From NCBI GenBank assembly GCA_945863205.1, contig CAMAZK010000012.1, forward strand, positions 1 to 42,879: 42,879 nucleotides of DNA. Reading direction: 5' to 3'. The translations under genes were made by a program, and so were the position numbers. The notes below the pieces were generated by a model that made no database searches, was not told the origin of the DNA, and saw only the letters and a list, made by a program, of their open reading frames with translations. The stretch is from Akkermansia muciniphila (lineage in GTDB: Bacteria; Verrucomicrobiota; Verrucomicrobiia; Verrucomicrobiales; Verrucomicrobiaceae). How positions within the stretch are numbered: position 1 is the stretch's first letter; the number at the start of each line of letters is the position of its first letter. Below, in pieces: positions 33,865 to 42,206 of this stretch.

Positions 33865-35072
33865 ACCGCTCCGCCATCGCGCTCGTCGCCTTCATGTGGT
33901 TCGCGTATTTCCTGAACTACTGCGACCGGCAGGCGGTCTTCTCGATGTTCCCATCGTTGAAGGCCGATTTGAAGATGACGGACGAGCAGCTCGGCCTCGT
34001 CGGCGCGATGTTTCTCTGGGTCTATGCCTTTGGCTGCCCCATCTCCGGCTATCTCGGTGATCGCTTCTCCAAACGCCTGCTCGTCGTGCTCAGTCTCGTC
34101 GTCTGGAGCATCGTCACCATCGGCACCGGCCTCGTGGCATCGGGTGCGATGCTGCTGGTCATGCGTGCGGCGATGGGCGTCTCGGAATCACTCTACATGT
34201 CCAGCGCCGTCGCTCTCACGGCGAGCGCGTATCCGGCGGCGAAGCGTTCACGCGCTGTCTCGATGCTCATGACCGGCCAGATTGCCGGAACCGTGGCAGG
34301 CAGTTGGTTCGGCGGATGGATGGCGGATCGCGGCCAGTGGCGTTGGGCGTTCTTTGCACTCGGAGTGGTCGGCGTGCTGTATGCCGTGCCCTACTTCGCC
34401 TTCCTGCGCAAAGTCGAGGAACCGGCCCCGGATGTGGCAAAGACGCTCTCCTTCACATCACTCGTCCGCTCGCGCACCTTCCTGCTGCTGTGTGTGGTGT
34501 TTCCCGTTTTCGTCTTCGGCCTGTGGCTGCTCTATGGCTGGCTGCCCGCATTCCTGCACGACAAGTTCGCGCTCAATCAAGCCGATGCCGCTTTCAACGC
34601 GACCGCCTTCCTGCAAACCGCCACCTTGATCGGCGTCATCGGTGGCGGCATGATCGCCGACGCCTTTTACCAGCGCACCCATGCCGCGCGCTTCTGGCTG
34701 ATCGTGGCCGGACTGGTGCTTTCCGCACCGTGCATTCACGCGCTGGGAAACAGCGACACGCTGCTCGTCACACGCATCGCCGCCGCAGGCTTCGGGCTGT
34801 TCAGCGGACTCTTCATCGCCAACATCTTCCCCGCCGCCTTCGATGTCGTCTCGTCCGACGCACGCGCCACCGCAGTGGGCGTGCTGAACTTCTTCGGGGC
34901 CATCATGTCCGGCTTCGCGACGCTCTTCGGCGGCATGTGGAAGCAGACGCTCGGCATCGACAGGCTGCTTTCCATCACCGCACTCGCCTACATCGCGGTG
35001 GCAATCGCCTTGATCATCGGAATCCGATGCTTGTTCCCCCGCGATCATCACGCTCAGAATCCCATGCCATGA
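33858..35072 (+). CDS. MFS transporter
   Basis: This is a 404-residue protein with twelve predicted membrane segments, from AIALVAFMWFAYFLNYCDRQ to ALAYIAVAIALIIGIRCLF. The first-loop MFS signature appears as GYLGDRFSKR, and NYCDRQAVFSMFPSL in the first helix is typical of organic-anion and sugar-acid type MFS carriers. The start at 33858 lies inside the right arm of REPIN copy 1; an in-frame ATG at 33804 would begin between the arms, and the next Met is within the first helix. The gene is in a run with a deacylase, hydrolases, M81 peptidase and an enolase-superfamily enzyme, which suggests uptake of the substrate they process. Its stop overlaps the next start (ATGA, 35069-35072). Confidence 0.9.
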   Translation: MLHRSAIALVAFMWFAYFLNYCDRQAVFSMFPSLKADLKMTDEQLGLVGAMFLWVYAFGCPISGYLGDRFSKRLLVVLSLVVWSIVTIGTGLVASGAMLLVMRAAMGVSESLYMSSAVALTASAYPAAKRSRAVSMLMTGQIAGTVAGSWFGGWMADRGQWRWAFFALGVVGVLYAVPYFAFLRKVEEPAPDVAKTLSFTSLVRSRTFLLLCVVFPVFVFGLWLLYGWLPAFLHDKFALNQADAAFNATAFLQTATLIGVIGGGMIADAFYQRTHAARFWLIVAGLVLSAPCIHALGNSDTLLVTRIAAAGFGLFSGLFIANIFPAAFDVVSSDARATAVGVLNFFGAIMSGFATLFGGMWKQTLGIDRLLSITALAYIAVAIALIIGIRCLFPRDHHAQNPMP

Positions 35073-35980
35073 AAACAACCGCCGCTCTCGCTTTAGCCGC
35101 CCTCTTGGCTGCCGCACCAGATTTGCCCGCGCAAGCCGCCGCCCCTGTTGCCAAGCCCGCCGCCACCCATCGCGTCCCGCTTTGGCCCGCTGGCAACGCA
35201 CCCATCGGCGACGGCAAGACCGAAGACTGCACGCTGGAACTCGAAGTCTTCCTCCCTCCCGCCGACAAAGCAAACGGCGCGGCCATCGTGCTCTGTCCCG
35301 GCGGCGGTTACATCCGCCATGTCACGGAACGCGAGGGCTATCCCATCGCGCAATGGCTAAACGAACACGGCATCGCCTGCGTCATCCTCGAGTATCGCCT
35401 GCCAGAACTGCGCCGTCAGGTTCCCTTGCTCGATGCGCAGCGTGCCATCCGCCTCACTCGCGCCAATGCCGCAGCGTGGAAGATCAATCCGCGGCGCATC
35501 GGCATCCTCGGCTTCTCCGCAGGTGGTCACGTCGCATCGACTGCGCTCACGCATTTTCACGCGGGTGACGCTGCCTCCGCCGACCCGATTGAGCGCTTGA
35601 GTTCCCGTCCTGACTTCGGCTGGCTCGTCTATCCCGTTGTCACGATGGGCGAGTTCACGCACGTCGGCTCCAAAGAAAAACTCATCGGCTCCAACGCCGC
35701 GCCGGACCTCGTGCGCCTCTACTCGAACGAAACCCAAGTCACCGCCGACACCCCGCCCACCTTCCTCGCTCACGCCATCGACGACAAACCCGTGCCCATC
35801 GAAAACAGCCGCCAGTTCATGGCTGCGATGAAGAAGCACAATGTTCCCGTCGAACTGCTCGAACTCCCCACAGGCGGTCACGGCCTCAACGGCTGCAAAG
35901 GCCCGCTCTGGGAGCAATGGAAAGCCGCCGCGCTAGTTTGGATGGCGGAGCAGAAAATCATCCCGCCCAGTGACTCATGA
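35069..35980 (+). CDS. Exported alpha/beta hydrolase (BD-FAE/acetyl-xylan-esterase-like)
   Basis: This is a 303-residue protein when started at the ATG at 35069; the much longer open frame upstream overlaps the transporter gene and is not real. The signal peptide is at 1-25 (ALALAALLAAAPDLPAQA). The oxyanion loop is CPGGGY (76-81). The nucleophile elbow GFSAGG has Ser150; Asp238 or Asp239 in HAIDDKPVP and His271 in TGGHGL complete the triad. Members of this family (esterase/lipase, BD-FAE) cut ester bonds on sugars or polysaccharides in the periplasm. It overlaps both neighbours by ATGA, so it is translated in series with the transporter and the double hydrolase. Confidence 0.9.
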   Translation: MKTTAALALAALLAAAPDLPAQAAAPVAKPAATHRVPLWPAGNAPIGDGKTEDCTLELEVFLPPADKANGAAIVLCPGGGYIRHVTEREGYPIAQWLNEHGIACVILEYRLPELRRQVPLLDAQRAIRLTRANAAAWKINPRRIGILGFSAGGHVASTALTHFHAGDAASADPIERLSSRPDFGWLVYPVVTMGEFTHVGSKEKLIGSNAAPDLVRLYSNETQVTADTPPTFLAHAIDDKPVPIENSRQFMAAMKKHNVPVELLELPTGGHGLNGCKGPLWEQWKAAALVWMAEQKIIPPSDS

Positions 35981-38568
35981 TACGACTTTGCATCGCCACG
36001 CTCATCGTCGCGAGCCGTCTGTTCGCCGCCGATCCGCAAGACATCGCCTTCAAATCCACACTCGATGGCACCGAGCAGCGCTATGTGGAGCTACTGCCGG
36101 ACTCGTTCGAGTCCTTGCGTGCGCATGACGTGTTGATCGCGTTCCACGGTCATGGCTCGGATCGCTGGCAGTTTATCAAGGACATGCGGGGTGAGTGCAA
36201 AGGCTTGCGTGATATAGCGGAGAAGTATGAAATGATTTTCGTATCGCCCGATTATCGTGCGAAGACTTCCTGGATGGGACCAAAGGCCGAGGCGGATGTC
36301 TTGCAGATCATCGCGGAGATGAAGCGACGCCATCAAGTGGGTCGCGTATTCATCGCTGGAGGTTCCATGGGTGGTACATCAGCGCTGATTTTTGCGGCGC
36401 TGCATCCTGAACTGATCGCGGGCGTGTGCAGCCTGAACGGCACGGCGAACATGGTGGAGTATGAGGGCTTCAAAGACGCCATCGACGCATCCTACGGAAG
36501 CACTGAGGAACGCAGCAAGCGCAGCGCCGAGCTTTTGTCCGATAAGATTACCATGCCTGTTGCCGTCACGACAGGCGGCAGGGATACGGTGGTGCCGCCG
36601 CAGAGCGTGCTGCGACTCGTGGAGAAGCTCCAACAGGCCAAGCGCAAGGTGCTGAGCATTCATCGCGCGGCGGGCGGGCATTCCACCAACTACGAGGACA
36701 CCCGCACTGCGATGGAGTTCCTGCTGCGCGAGGCAGTGAGCACCAGCGCTTTGCACGAGTCGGCAAAAACGCTGGAAGCAAAGATGGCAAAGCTCCAACC
36801 AGCCCATGCCGATCTGCTGGCTGATGCCGAGGTTTTTCACAAAGGCAGCGAATGGGCACTGCACTACGAATCCGCGTTCACCGCCAAGGATGTCACCACG
36901 ATTGAGAAGGCGCTCGCTCGCGGCAACGAGCGCGCCACGGCTCTGGCGGCGAATCAATCGCCATGGACGACGAAGAAGGGCAAAGTCGTGCGCGGCTTTG
37001 TTTCTGCCGTCGATGGATCCACACAGCCCTACGGCGTCATCATCCCGAAGAACTACGATGGCACGAAGCCCATGCGGCTCGATGTCGTGCTGCATGGCAG
37101 CTCGAAGCCCGTCGGCATGAGCGAGCTGAAGTTCATGTCGCGTTTCGATGAAGGCGATGCCGACAAACCCGGCCCTGAAGCGGACTTCATCGAACTGCAT
37201 CCCCTGGGCCGCGTGGAGAACTGCTACCGCTGGGCCGGCGAGACGGATGTGTTCGAGGCGATCGAGGCCGTGTGCCGCAACTACAAGATCGACCGCGACC
37301 GCATCGTGCTGCGCGGCATGAGCATGGGTGCATCCGGAACCTGGCACCTCGGTTTGAAGCACCCGGACCGCTTTGTCGCCATCGGGCCTTATTGCGGCTA
37401 CGTGGACACGCACCGCTTCTCCGAGACACCGATCCCGAACTTCATCAAAGTCGGTCCGCTGCCGCCACATCAGGAGATCGGCCTGCACATGCTCGACTCC
37501 GTGGACTACGCCGCGAACGCCAGTGTCGTGCCCGCCTTCGCAGCCATCGGCGACAAGGATGTCTTCTTCCAATCACACGTCATAATGGGCGAGGCATTCG
37601 CCAAGGAGGGCATTCCTTTCACCAATCTAATCTCGCCTGGCACGGGACATGTCATTGATCCGAACACGCACACCGAGCAGATGCGCCGCATCGGCGAACA
37701 CGTCGCCAAAGGTATCGACCATGACCCAAAGCAGCTTCGATTCGTCACCTGGACGCTCAAATACAACCGCTGTCACTGGCTCGAACTCCTCAGCCTCGGC
37801 AAGCACTACGAACGCGCCGAGTTCCGTGCAAACGTGGGAGATGGCGATGTGTTGGAAGTAGCCGAAGTGCGAAACATCGCCCGCTTCGCCATCCATCGTC
37901 CAGTGACCCAGATTCGCATCGCAGGAACGGAGGTCGCGCTGCCGTCTCATCAGCGCGGAGACGTTCTGGTTTTTACGCGAACAAGCGGGGAGTGGCGCTG
38001 CGATGGTCTGCGGGATCAATTGACACTCACAGGCAAACGTCCCGGCCTGCAAGGCCCCATCGACGACGCTTTCGTGACACCTTTCCTCTGCGTGCGCGGC
38101 ACTGGCAAACCTTGGAATGCCAAAGTGAACACGTGGGCGCAGGAAAACCTGAAACGATTCGAATACGAATGGTCGCGCTACATGCGCGGCGACTTGCCGG
38201 TGAAGAACGACACCGAGGTCACCGAAGCCGACGTTCGCGAAAAGCACCTCATCCTCTTCGGCGATCCCGGCAGCAACTCCTGGATCGCCAAAGCCCTGCC
38301 GAAGCTGCCTGTGAAGTGGACACGCGATGAAGTGCAGATTGGTGATCAGAAGGCATCTGCCGCCGATCATGCGCCCGCCTTCATCTGTGTGAGTCCGCTC
38401 GCGTCGAGTCGTTACATCGCAATCAACAGCGGGCACACCTTCCACGAGAAGGATTTTGCGGCTTTCAACTACCTGCTCTTCCCGAGGCTCGGAGATTGGG
38501 CAGTGATGAAGGTCCATGGCAACGAACCGGTGGCGGCGGGATATTTTGATGAGGAGTGGTGCCCGTAG
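35977..38568 (+). CDS. Exported fusion of two alpha/beta hydrolase domains
   Basis: This 863-residue protein has a short signal peptide (CIATLIVASRLFAA). Domain 1 (about 25-255) has its nucleophile in GGSMGG (Ser130), acid in TGGRDTV (Asp203) and base in AGGHST (His235). Domain 2 (about 330-620) has VLHGSSKPVG, RIVLRGMSMGASGTWHL with Ser449, AAIGDKD and GTGHVID for the other triad members; a long accessory region follows to the end (LFGDPGSNSWIAKALPKLP, YIAINSGHTFHEKDFAAFNY). The second part by itself looks like a complete prolyl-oligopeptidase-type protein with a LLADAEVFHKGSEWALHYES leader. The first hydrolase therefore appears to have been added at the front. The TAG stop at 38566-38568 is provided by REPIN copy 2. 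An ester- or peptide-cleaving function is inferred from the family. Confidence 0.87.
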   Translation: MIRLCIATLIVASRLFAADPQDIAFKSTLDGTEQRYVELLPDSFESLRAHDVLIAFHGHGSDRWQFIKDMRGECKGLRDIAEKYEMIFVSPDYRAKTSWMGPKAEADVLQIIAEMKRRHQVGRVFIAGGSMGGTSALIFAALHPELIAGVCSLNGTANMVEYEGFKDAIDASYGSTEERSKRSAELLSDKITMPVAVTTGGRDTVVPPQSVLRLVEKLQQAKRKVLSIHRAAGGHSTNYEDTRTAMEFLLREAVSTSALHESAKTLEAKMAKLQPAHADLLADAEVFHKGSEWALHYESAFTAKDVTTIEKALARGNERATALAANQSPWTTKKGKVVRGFVSAVDGSTQPYGVIIPKNYDGTKPMRLDVVLHGSSKPVGMSELKFMSRFDEGDADKPGPEADFIELHPLGRVENCYRWAGETDVFEAIEAVCRNYKIDRDRIVLRGMSMGASGTWHLGLKHPDRFVAIGPYCGYVDTHRFSETPIPNFIKVGPLPPHQEIGLHMLDSVDYAANASVVPAFAAIGDKDVFFQSHVIMGEAFAKEGIPFTNLISPGTGHVIDPNTHTEQMRRIGEHVAKGIDHDPKQLRFVTWTLKYNRCHWLELLSLGKHYERAEFRANVGDGDVLEVAEVRNIARFAIHRPVTQIRIAGTEVALPSHQRGDVLVFTRTSGEWRCDGLRDQLTLTGKRPGLQGPIDDAFVTPFLCVRGTGKPWNAKVNTWAQENLKRFEYEWSRYMRGDLPVKNDTEVTEADVREKHLILFGDPGSNSWIAKALPKLPVKWTRDEVQIGDQKASAADHAPAFICVSPLASSRYIAINSGHTFHEKDFAAFNYLLFPRLGDWAVMKVHGNEPVAAGYFDEEWCP

Positions 38569-38651
38569 CATAGCCTTTCTAGGCTGTGCCGTGCGTCTCC
38601 ATGCCTCCGCACGCAGGGAGCGTCCAGCACAGGCTAGAAAGCCTATGCTAC
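38565..38651. repeat. REPIN-like inverted repeat, copy 2
   Basis: The arms are 38565-38589 and 38627-38651, 25 nt each, reverse complements except at the same two paired positions as copy 1. The left arm is the C-type variant (AGCCTTTCTAGGCT) and the right arm, read inwards, is the G-type variant (AGGCTTTCTAGCCT), so this copy is copy 1 in reverse orientation with a different centre. It supplies the stop codon of the double hydrolase gene and ends two bases before the terminal stop of the RAYT pseudogene on the other strand. Confidence 0.85.
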
Positions 38652-38653
38652 GG

Positions 38654-39367
38654 CTACCACTCGTCCCCTTCGAGCATCGATGAGTCCTCACGGAGTACGG
38701 AACTCGCCGGACCAAGGCAATCCTCGGCAATGCCCACTGTCGTGTGATCCGATCCCATCCTGGCCTTGCCAGGATTGTTGGCGATGTATTGCACGATGCG
38801 CTCGAAGTGAGCCGGACTGCGCGCGATGCGATCAAAGCTCTCCTGCTGCCACAGCGCACCCGGACGGCCAAGATAGCCATTGATCTCGCGTGCGGTGAAT
38901 CCCTTTCAAGATTGCGTGATCTTGTCGAGCGACCATCCGGGAATCGGCGTGACGAGCAGATGCACATGATTCGGCATCACGACGAATGCGTGCATGACGT
39001 GGCGTTGCCCTTCGAAGAACATGAGCGCGTCCGCCATGATTTGCCGCACGACAATGTCGCGAAAAACGCAGGAGCCGTGACATTCGTCCGCCGTCCGCTC
39101 GGCCAGAATCCACTGGCTGCGCTGAAACGCCTCCCATTTGCAGGAGATCTCGGCGGGGATCGCGCCATGTCGTTGGACGGCTGCTTCGATGCGCTGGTTC
39201 CACGTCTCGGCCTCAAGCTTCATCCTTTCCCAGACGGCGACTGGAATGGAATCGATCTGACGAAACGTGACAAAGTAAGTCGCTCCCTCCTGCCGCCAGT
39301 GAGGCAGGTTGCGCGTGGTGATGTGCAGAGCTTTGCGTTCGTCAAAGTAGCCGAGACCATCGGGCAC
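38654..39367 (-). pseudogene. RAYT (REP-associated tyrosine transposase) with in-frame TGA
   Basis: The translated frame from about 39367 (GTG; no good ATG) reads RNLPHWRQEGATYFVTFRQ, a hallmark of RAYT/TnpA_REP proteins, then MPNHVHLLVTPIPGWS containing the HUH metal motif (HVH). It stops at TGA 38906-38908 in the context ITQS-stop-KGFTAREINGYLG, where related proteins have Trp. The frame then continues without interruption through FERIVQYIANNPGKA, including the candidate catalytic Tyr (codon 38786-38788), to a natural TAG at 38654. A TGG-to-TGA change is the simplest explanation. Copies 2 and 3 of the REPIN-like repeat flank the gene on both sides, as expected for a RAYT and its substrate. 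The long open frame further upstream on this strand overlaps the M81 gene and is not part of it. Confidence 0.85.
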
Positions 39368-39403
39368 ACGGATGGAGTGTTCAGCGAGGTCTGGATTGAG
39401 ACC

Positions 39404-39507
39404 GTAGCATAGCCTTTCTAGCCTGTGATCTTTCGCCACAAAATCAACGAATGTCTGCGTGCTCGTATAGTCTGCGGACGTTTGACACAGGCTAGAAAGC
39501 TCATGCC
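39404..39507. repeat. REPIN-like inverted repeat, copy 3 (degenerate right arm)
   Basis: The left arm begins GTAGCATAGCCTTTCTAGCC at 39404; its mini-hairpin has one C-C mismatch. The right arm (about 39485-39507) keeps CACAGGCTAGAAAGC but its outer end has changed to TCATGCCCC in place of CTATGCTAC. That changed end contains the ATG (39503-39505) used by the M81 peptidase gene. The two arms are separated by about 55 nt. Together with copy 2 it brackets the RAYT pseudogene. Confidence 0.75.
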
Positions 39508-41005
39508 CCGAATCCTCATCGCCGAATGCAAACAGGAAGTCTCCACCTTCAATCCAGTCCTCAGCGGATACGAAGACTTCACGCTTCGTCATGGACAGGC
39601 GATTCTCGACTACCATCGCCAGGTGCGCAGTGAAGTGGGCGGGGCGTTGAGTGTGTTTGATGCGACGCCTGGCTTGGAACTTGTGCCGACGTGCAGCGAG
39701 CATTTCATCACCTCGGGCGGCACACTGGCGGATGGGGCGTTTGAGCGACTGGCGGGCGAACTGCTCTCCAGCATCAAAGCGGCACCCAAAGTGGATGGCG
39801 TTTATTTCTCTCTGCATGGCGCGATGGCGACGCAGAGCGAGGGTGACCCGGAAGGATGGTTGCTGGAGCAAACGCGGAGGATTGTCGGCGAGAAGGTGCC
39901 CATCGTGATCTCGCTCGATCTGCATGGCATCCTCACGGATCGAATGCTGGAGCAGAGCGATGCAGCCGTGGCGTTTCACACTTATCCGCATGTCGATTTC
40001 TTCGGCACCGGCGAGCGTGCGGCGCGACTGCTGCTGCGCATCGTCGCCGGTGCAGTGAAACCGGTCACGGCGAAGGTCACGGTGCCTGCGCTGGTGCGTG
40101 GCGATGAGTTGATCACGGCCACAGGCTCAATTCGACATGCGGTGAATGCTGCGAAAGCTGTCGAACAAAGTCCTGGCGGGCTCTCTGCGGCGATGATGTG
40201 GGGCAATCCCTTCACCGACGTGCCCGCGCTGGCCTCGAACAGTTTTGTCGTGACCAACAACGACCCAGCACTGGCCGAACGTGAGGCGCTGCGCATCGCG
40301 AACCTGTTCTGGGAGCATCACGAGAGGATGCAGGTCCCGCTGACGAGTCTGGCTGAGGCGGCACGCCTGACGAAGGAGAATACCTCCGGCACGGTCGTGC
40401 TGGTGGATGCGGCAGACGCCACCAGTTCCGGTGCCTCGGGCGACAGCAATGCGATGCTGCGCGCGCTGATCGAAGCAGGCTATGTAGGCACGGCATTGAT
40501 CCCCATCGTTGATCCTGGCGCGGTGGAGGCCGCCTTCCGGGCGGGTATTGGCAATGCCGTCAAGACAACGGTCGGAGGCGCTCTTGATCCTGCACGATTC
40601 TCCCCGCTGCTGATTGAGGGACGAGTGAGGATGTTGTCAGACGGCTGCTTCCACAGCGAGACGACACGCGAGTTGTGGCAAGCCGGCCCCACGGCGGTGA
40701 TTCAGGTCGGCAACATCACGCTGATCGTCACAAGCCGCGCGGTGAGCCTCTATGATCGCGCACTGTTCCTGGCACACGGTTGCGATCCGAAGCACTTTGG
40801 AGCCGTCGTGGTGAAGTCGCCGCACTGCGAGCCGCACATGTTCAAGGAGTGGGCCGCGCGATACATCGACGTGGATGCGCCGGGCTCCACAAGCGCGAAC
40901 CTGAGCAGCCTAGGCCATACCAAGTGTGCGCGCCCCATGTTCCCGCTCGATGCGGAGGTGCCTTTTCACCCCCAGGCCAAACTTTTCGCGCGCCATGTAG
41001 CATAG
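39503..41005 (+). CDS. M81-family (MlrC-like) metallopeptidase
   Basis: This is a 500-residue protein when started at the ATG at 39503, which is at the end of REPIN copy 3. It opens with RILIAECKQEVSTFNPV, typical of the M81/MlrC family. Zinc-site residues appear in YFSLHGAM (His105), SLDLHGILT (Asp139, His141) and FHTYPHVDFFGTG (His159 and His163). The C-terminal MlrC domain (about 310-490) includes GGALDPARFSPLLIEG and VVVKSPHCEPHMFKEWA. The name comes from the linear-tetrapeptide-cleaving enzyme of microcystin breakdown, but most family members have unknown substrates and there is no mlrA here. There is no signal peptide. Its TAG stop (41003-41005) lies inside REPIN copy 4. Confidence 0.9.
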   Translation: MPRILIAECKQEVSTFNPVLSGYEDFTLRHGQAILDYHRQVRSEVGGALSVFDATPGLELVPTCSEHFITSGGTLADGAFERLAGELLSSIKAAPKVDGVYFSLHGAMATQSEGDPEGWLLEQTRRIVGEKVPIVISLDLHGILTDRMLEQSDAAVAFHTYPHVDFFGTGERAARLLLRIVAGAVKPVTAKVTVPALVRGDELITATGSIRHAVNAAKAVEQSPGGLSAAMMWGNPFTDVPALASNSFVVTNNDPALAEREALRIANLFWEHHERMQVPLTSLAEAARLTKENTSGTVVLVDAADATSSGASGDSNAMLRALIEAGYVGTALIPIVDPGAVEAAFRAGIGNAVKTTVGGALDPARFSPLLIEGRVRMLSDGCFHSETTRELWQAGPTAVIQVGNITLIVTSRAVSLYDRALFLAHGCDPKHFGAVVVKSPHCEPHMFKEWAARYIDVDAPGSTSANLSSLGHTKCARPMFPLDAEVPFHPQAKLFARHVA

Positions 41006-41071
41006 GCTTTCTAGCCTGTGTCTTCGTTCTTCACACTTCATCCCCCACACAGCCCAGAAAGGCTCTGATAC
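40997..41071. repeat. REPIN-like inverted repeat, copy 4 (partly degenerate)
   Basis: The left arm starts at 40997 with GTAGCATAGGCTTTCTAGCC, the G-type variant and identical to copy 1. The right arm (about 41046-41071) is a decayed C-type unit with CAGCCCAGAAAGGCTCTG, carrying several substitutions. The element gives the M81 gene its stop codon (TAG at 41003-41005) and ends five bases before the ATG of the enolase-superfamily gene at 41076. Confidence 0.78.
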
Positions 41072-41075
41072 TCTC

Positions 41076-42206
41076 ATGAAAATCACTGAAATCCGCTGCG
41101 CAGGACTGCGCGGTGCCACGCCTGAAGGCGGCTGGAGCAATGAACTCCGGCCAGAAGACTGCGTCCACACGCTCATCGCCGTTCACACCGATGAAGGAGC
41201 TGTCGGGCTCGGCAGTGTGTTCACCAATGACGCGCTCGTTCGTGCTTCGTTGGCCGTGCTGGAGCCATTGTATCGCGGTGAAAACGCCCTCGAACCCGAG
41301 CGTGTGAGCGAGAAGCTGCATCAGAACATGTTCTGGCTTGGCCGCGGCGGATCCATCACGCACGCGATCAGCGGCATCGACATCGCGCTCTGGGATTTGC
41401 TCGGCAAAGCGACGGGGCAGCCCGTGGGACGCTTGCTCGGCGGTCGTTATCGTGAACGTGTGCAGCCGTATGCCTCGCTGCTCATGAATGAGCCCGAGAA
41501 GCTCCGCGATCATCTTCTGAAAGTGAAAGCGCAGGGCTTTCGCGCCTTCAAGATCGGCTGGGGGCCGTTTGGGCGACGTAACGCAGCCACCGATGAAGCC
41601 ATCGTCAAAGCAGCGCGTGAAGCCGTCGGACCGGACAACAAACTCATGGTCGATGCCGGTGGCAGCGACGCGCATTGGACGAACGGCTACAAGTGGGCGC
41701 TCAACACCGCGAAGATGCTGGCCGATTACGATGTGCATTGGTTTGAAGAAGCTCTCACGCCCGACTCGCTCGAAGACTTCGCCAAGCTCCGCGAGCATTC
41801 GCCCGTGCCGATCAGTGGCGGCGAGGTGCTCACGCGTCGCCAGGCCTTCCAGCCCTTCCTCGAAGCACGCGCCTTCGACATCATCCAGCCCGACGTGACC
41901 AAAGTCGGCGGCATCAGCGAGGAGCGACGCATCGCATGGATGGCGCAGGAGCACGGCGTGCAGTTCATTCCCCATGGCTGGAACACAGCGGTGGGTCTCG
42001 CAGCCGATCTGCATCTCGCCTCCGCCTTCCCTGGCACCGATCTGGTCGAATACCTCACCGGTTCGCCCTTCATCGACGAAATCACGCTCGGCGGCTGGAA
42101 GCTCGATGCTGATGGGATGCTGCCGATTCCAACCGCGCCCGGCCTCGGGCTAGAACTCGATCCTGCTGCGGTGAAGAAATACACCAGAGGGGAGAAGCTG
42201 CTGTGA
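41076..42206 (+). CDS. Mandelate racemase/muconate lactonizing-type enolase-superfamily enzyme
   Basis: This 376-residue enzyme has the superfamily capping domain (about 1-125, ending with ISGIDIALWDLLGKATGQPV) and a TIM barrel. The active-site layout is visible: Lys159 in RAFKIGWG, metal ligands Asp193 (MVDAGG), Glu224 (HWFEEAL) and Glu250 (ISGGE), then QPDVTKVGG (Asp273) and His300 in FIPHGWN. Lys159 and His300 on opposite sides are consistent with racemase, epimerase or acid-sugar dehydratase chemistry through an enolate. The PHGW motif recalls some sugar-acid and hydroxyproline dehydratase groups, but that assignment is tentative. It is the last gene of the catabolic-looking run. Confidence 0.88.
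   Translation: MKITEIRCAGLRGATPEGGWSNELRPEDCVHTLIAVHTDEGAVGLGSVFTNDALVRASLAVLEPLYRGENALEPERVSEKLHQNMFWLGRGGSITHAISGIDIALWDLLGKATGQPVGRLLGGRYRERVQPYASLLMNEPEKLRDHLLKVKAQGFRAFKIGWGPFGRRNAATDEAIVKAAREAVGPDNKLMVDAGGSDAHWTNGYKWALNTAKMLADYDVHWFEEALTPDSLEDFAKLREHSPVPISGGEVLTRRQAFQPFLEARAFDIIQPDVTKVGGISEERRIAWMAQEHGVQFIPHGWNTAVGLAADLHLASAFPGTDLVEYLTGSPFIDEITLGGWKLDADGMLPIPTAPGLGLELDPAAVKKYTRGEKLL

Noticed and set aside
34304..35068. 255-residue N-terminal extension of the hydrolase frame at 35069
   Set aside because: It overlaps the transporter in another frame and is Arg/His-rich nonsense; the signal peptide begins at 35069.
36379..38967. Two long minus-strand frames (397 and 446 residues) opposite the double hydrolase
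   Set aside because: The plus-strand product has two recognisable hydrolase domains over the same span; the antisense frames have no family features and one crosses a REPIN-like repeat.
39368..39991. Upstream extension of the RAYT frame to 361 residues
   Set aside because: It is antisense to the start of the M81 peptidase and lacks RAYT features; the family similarity begins near RNLPHW.
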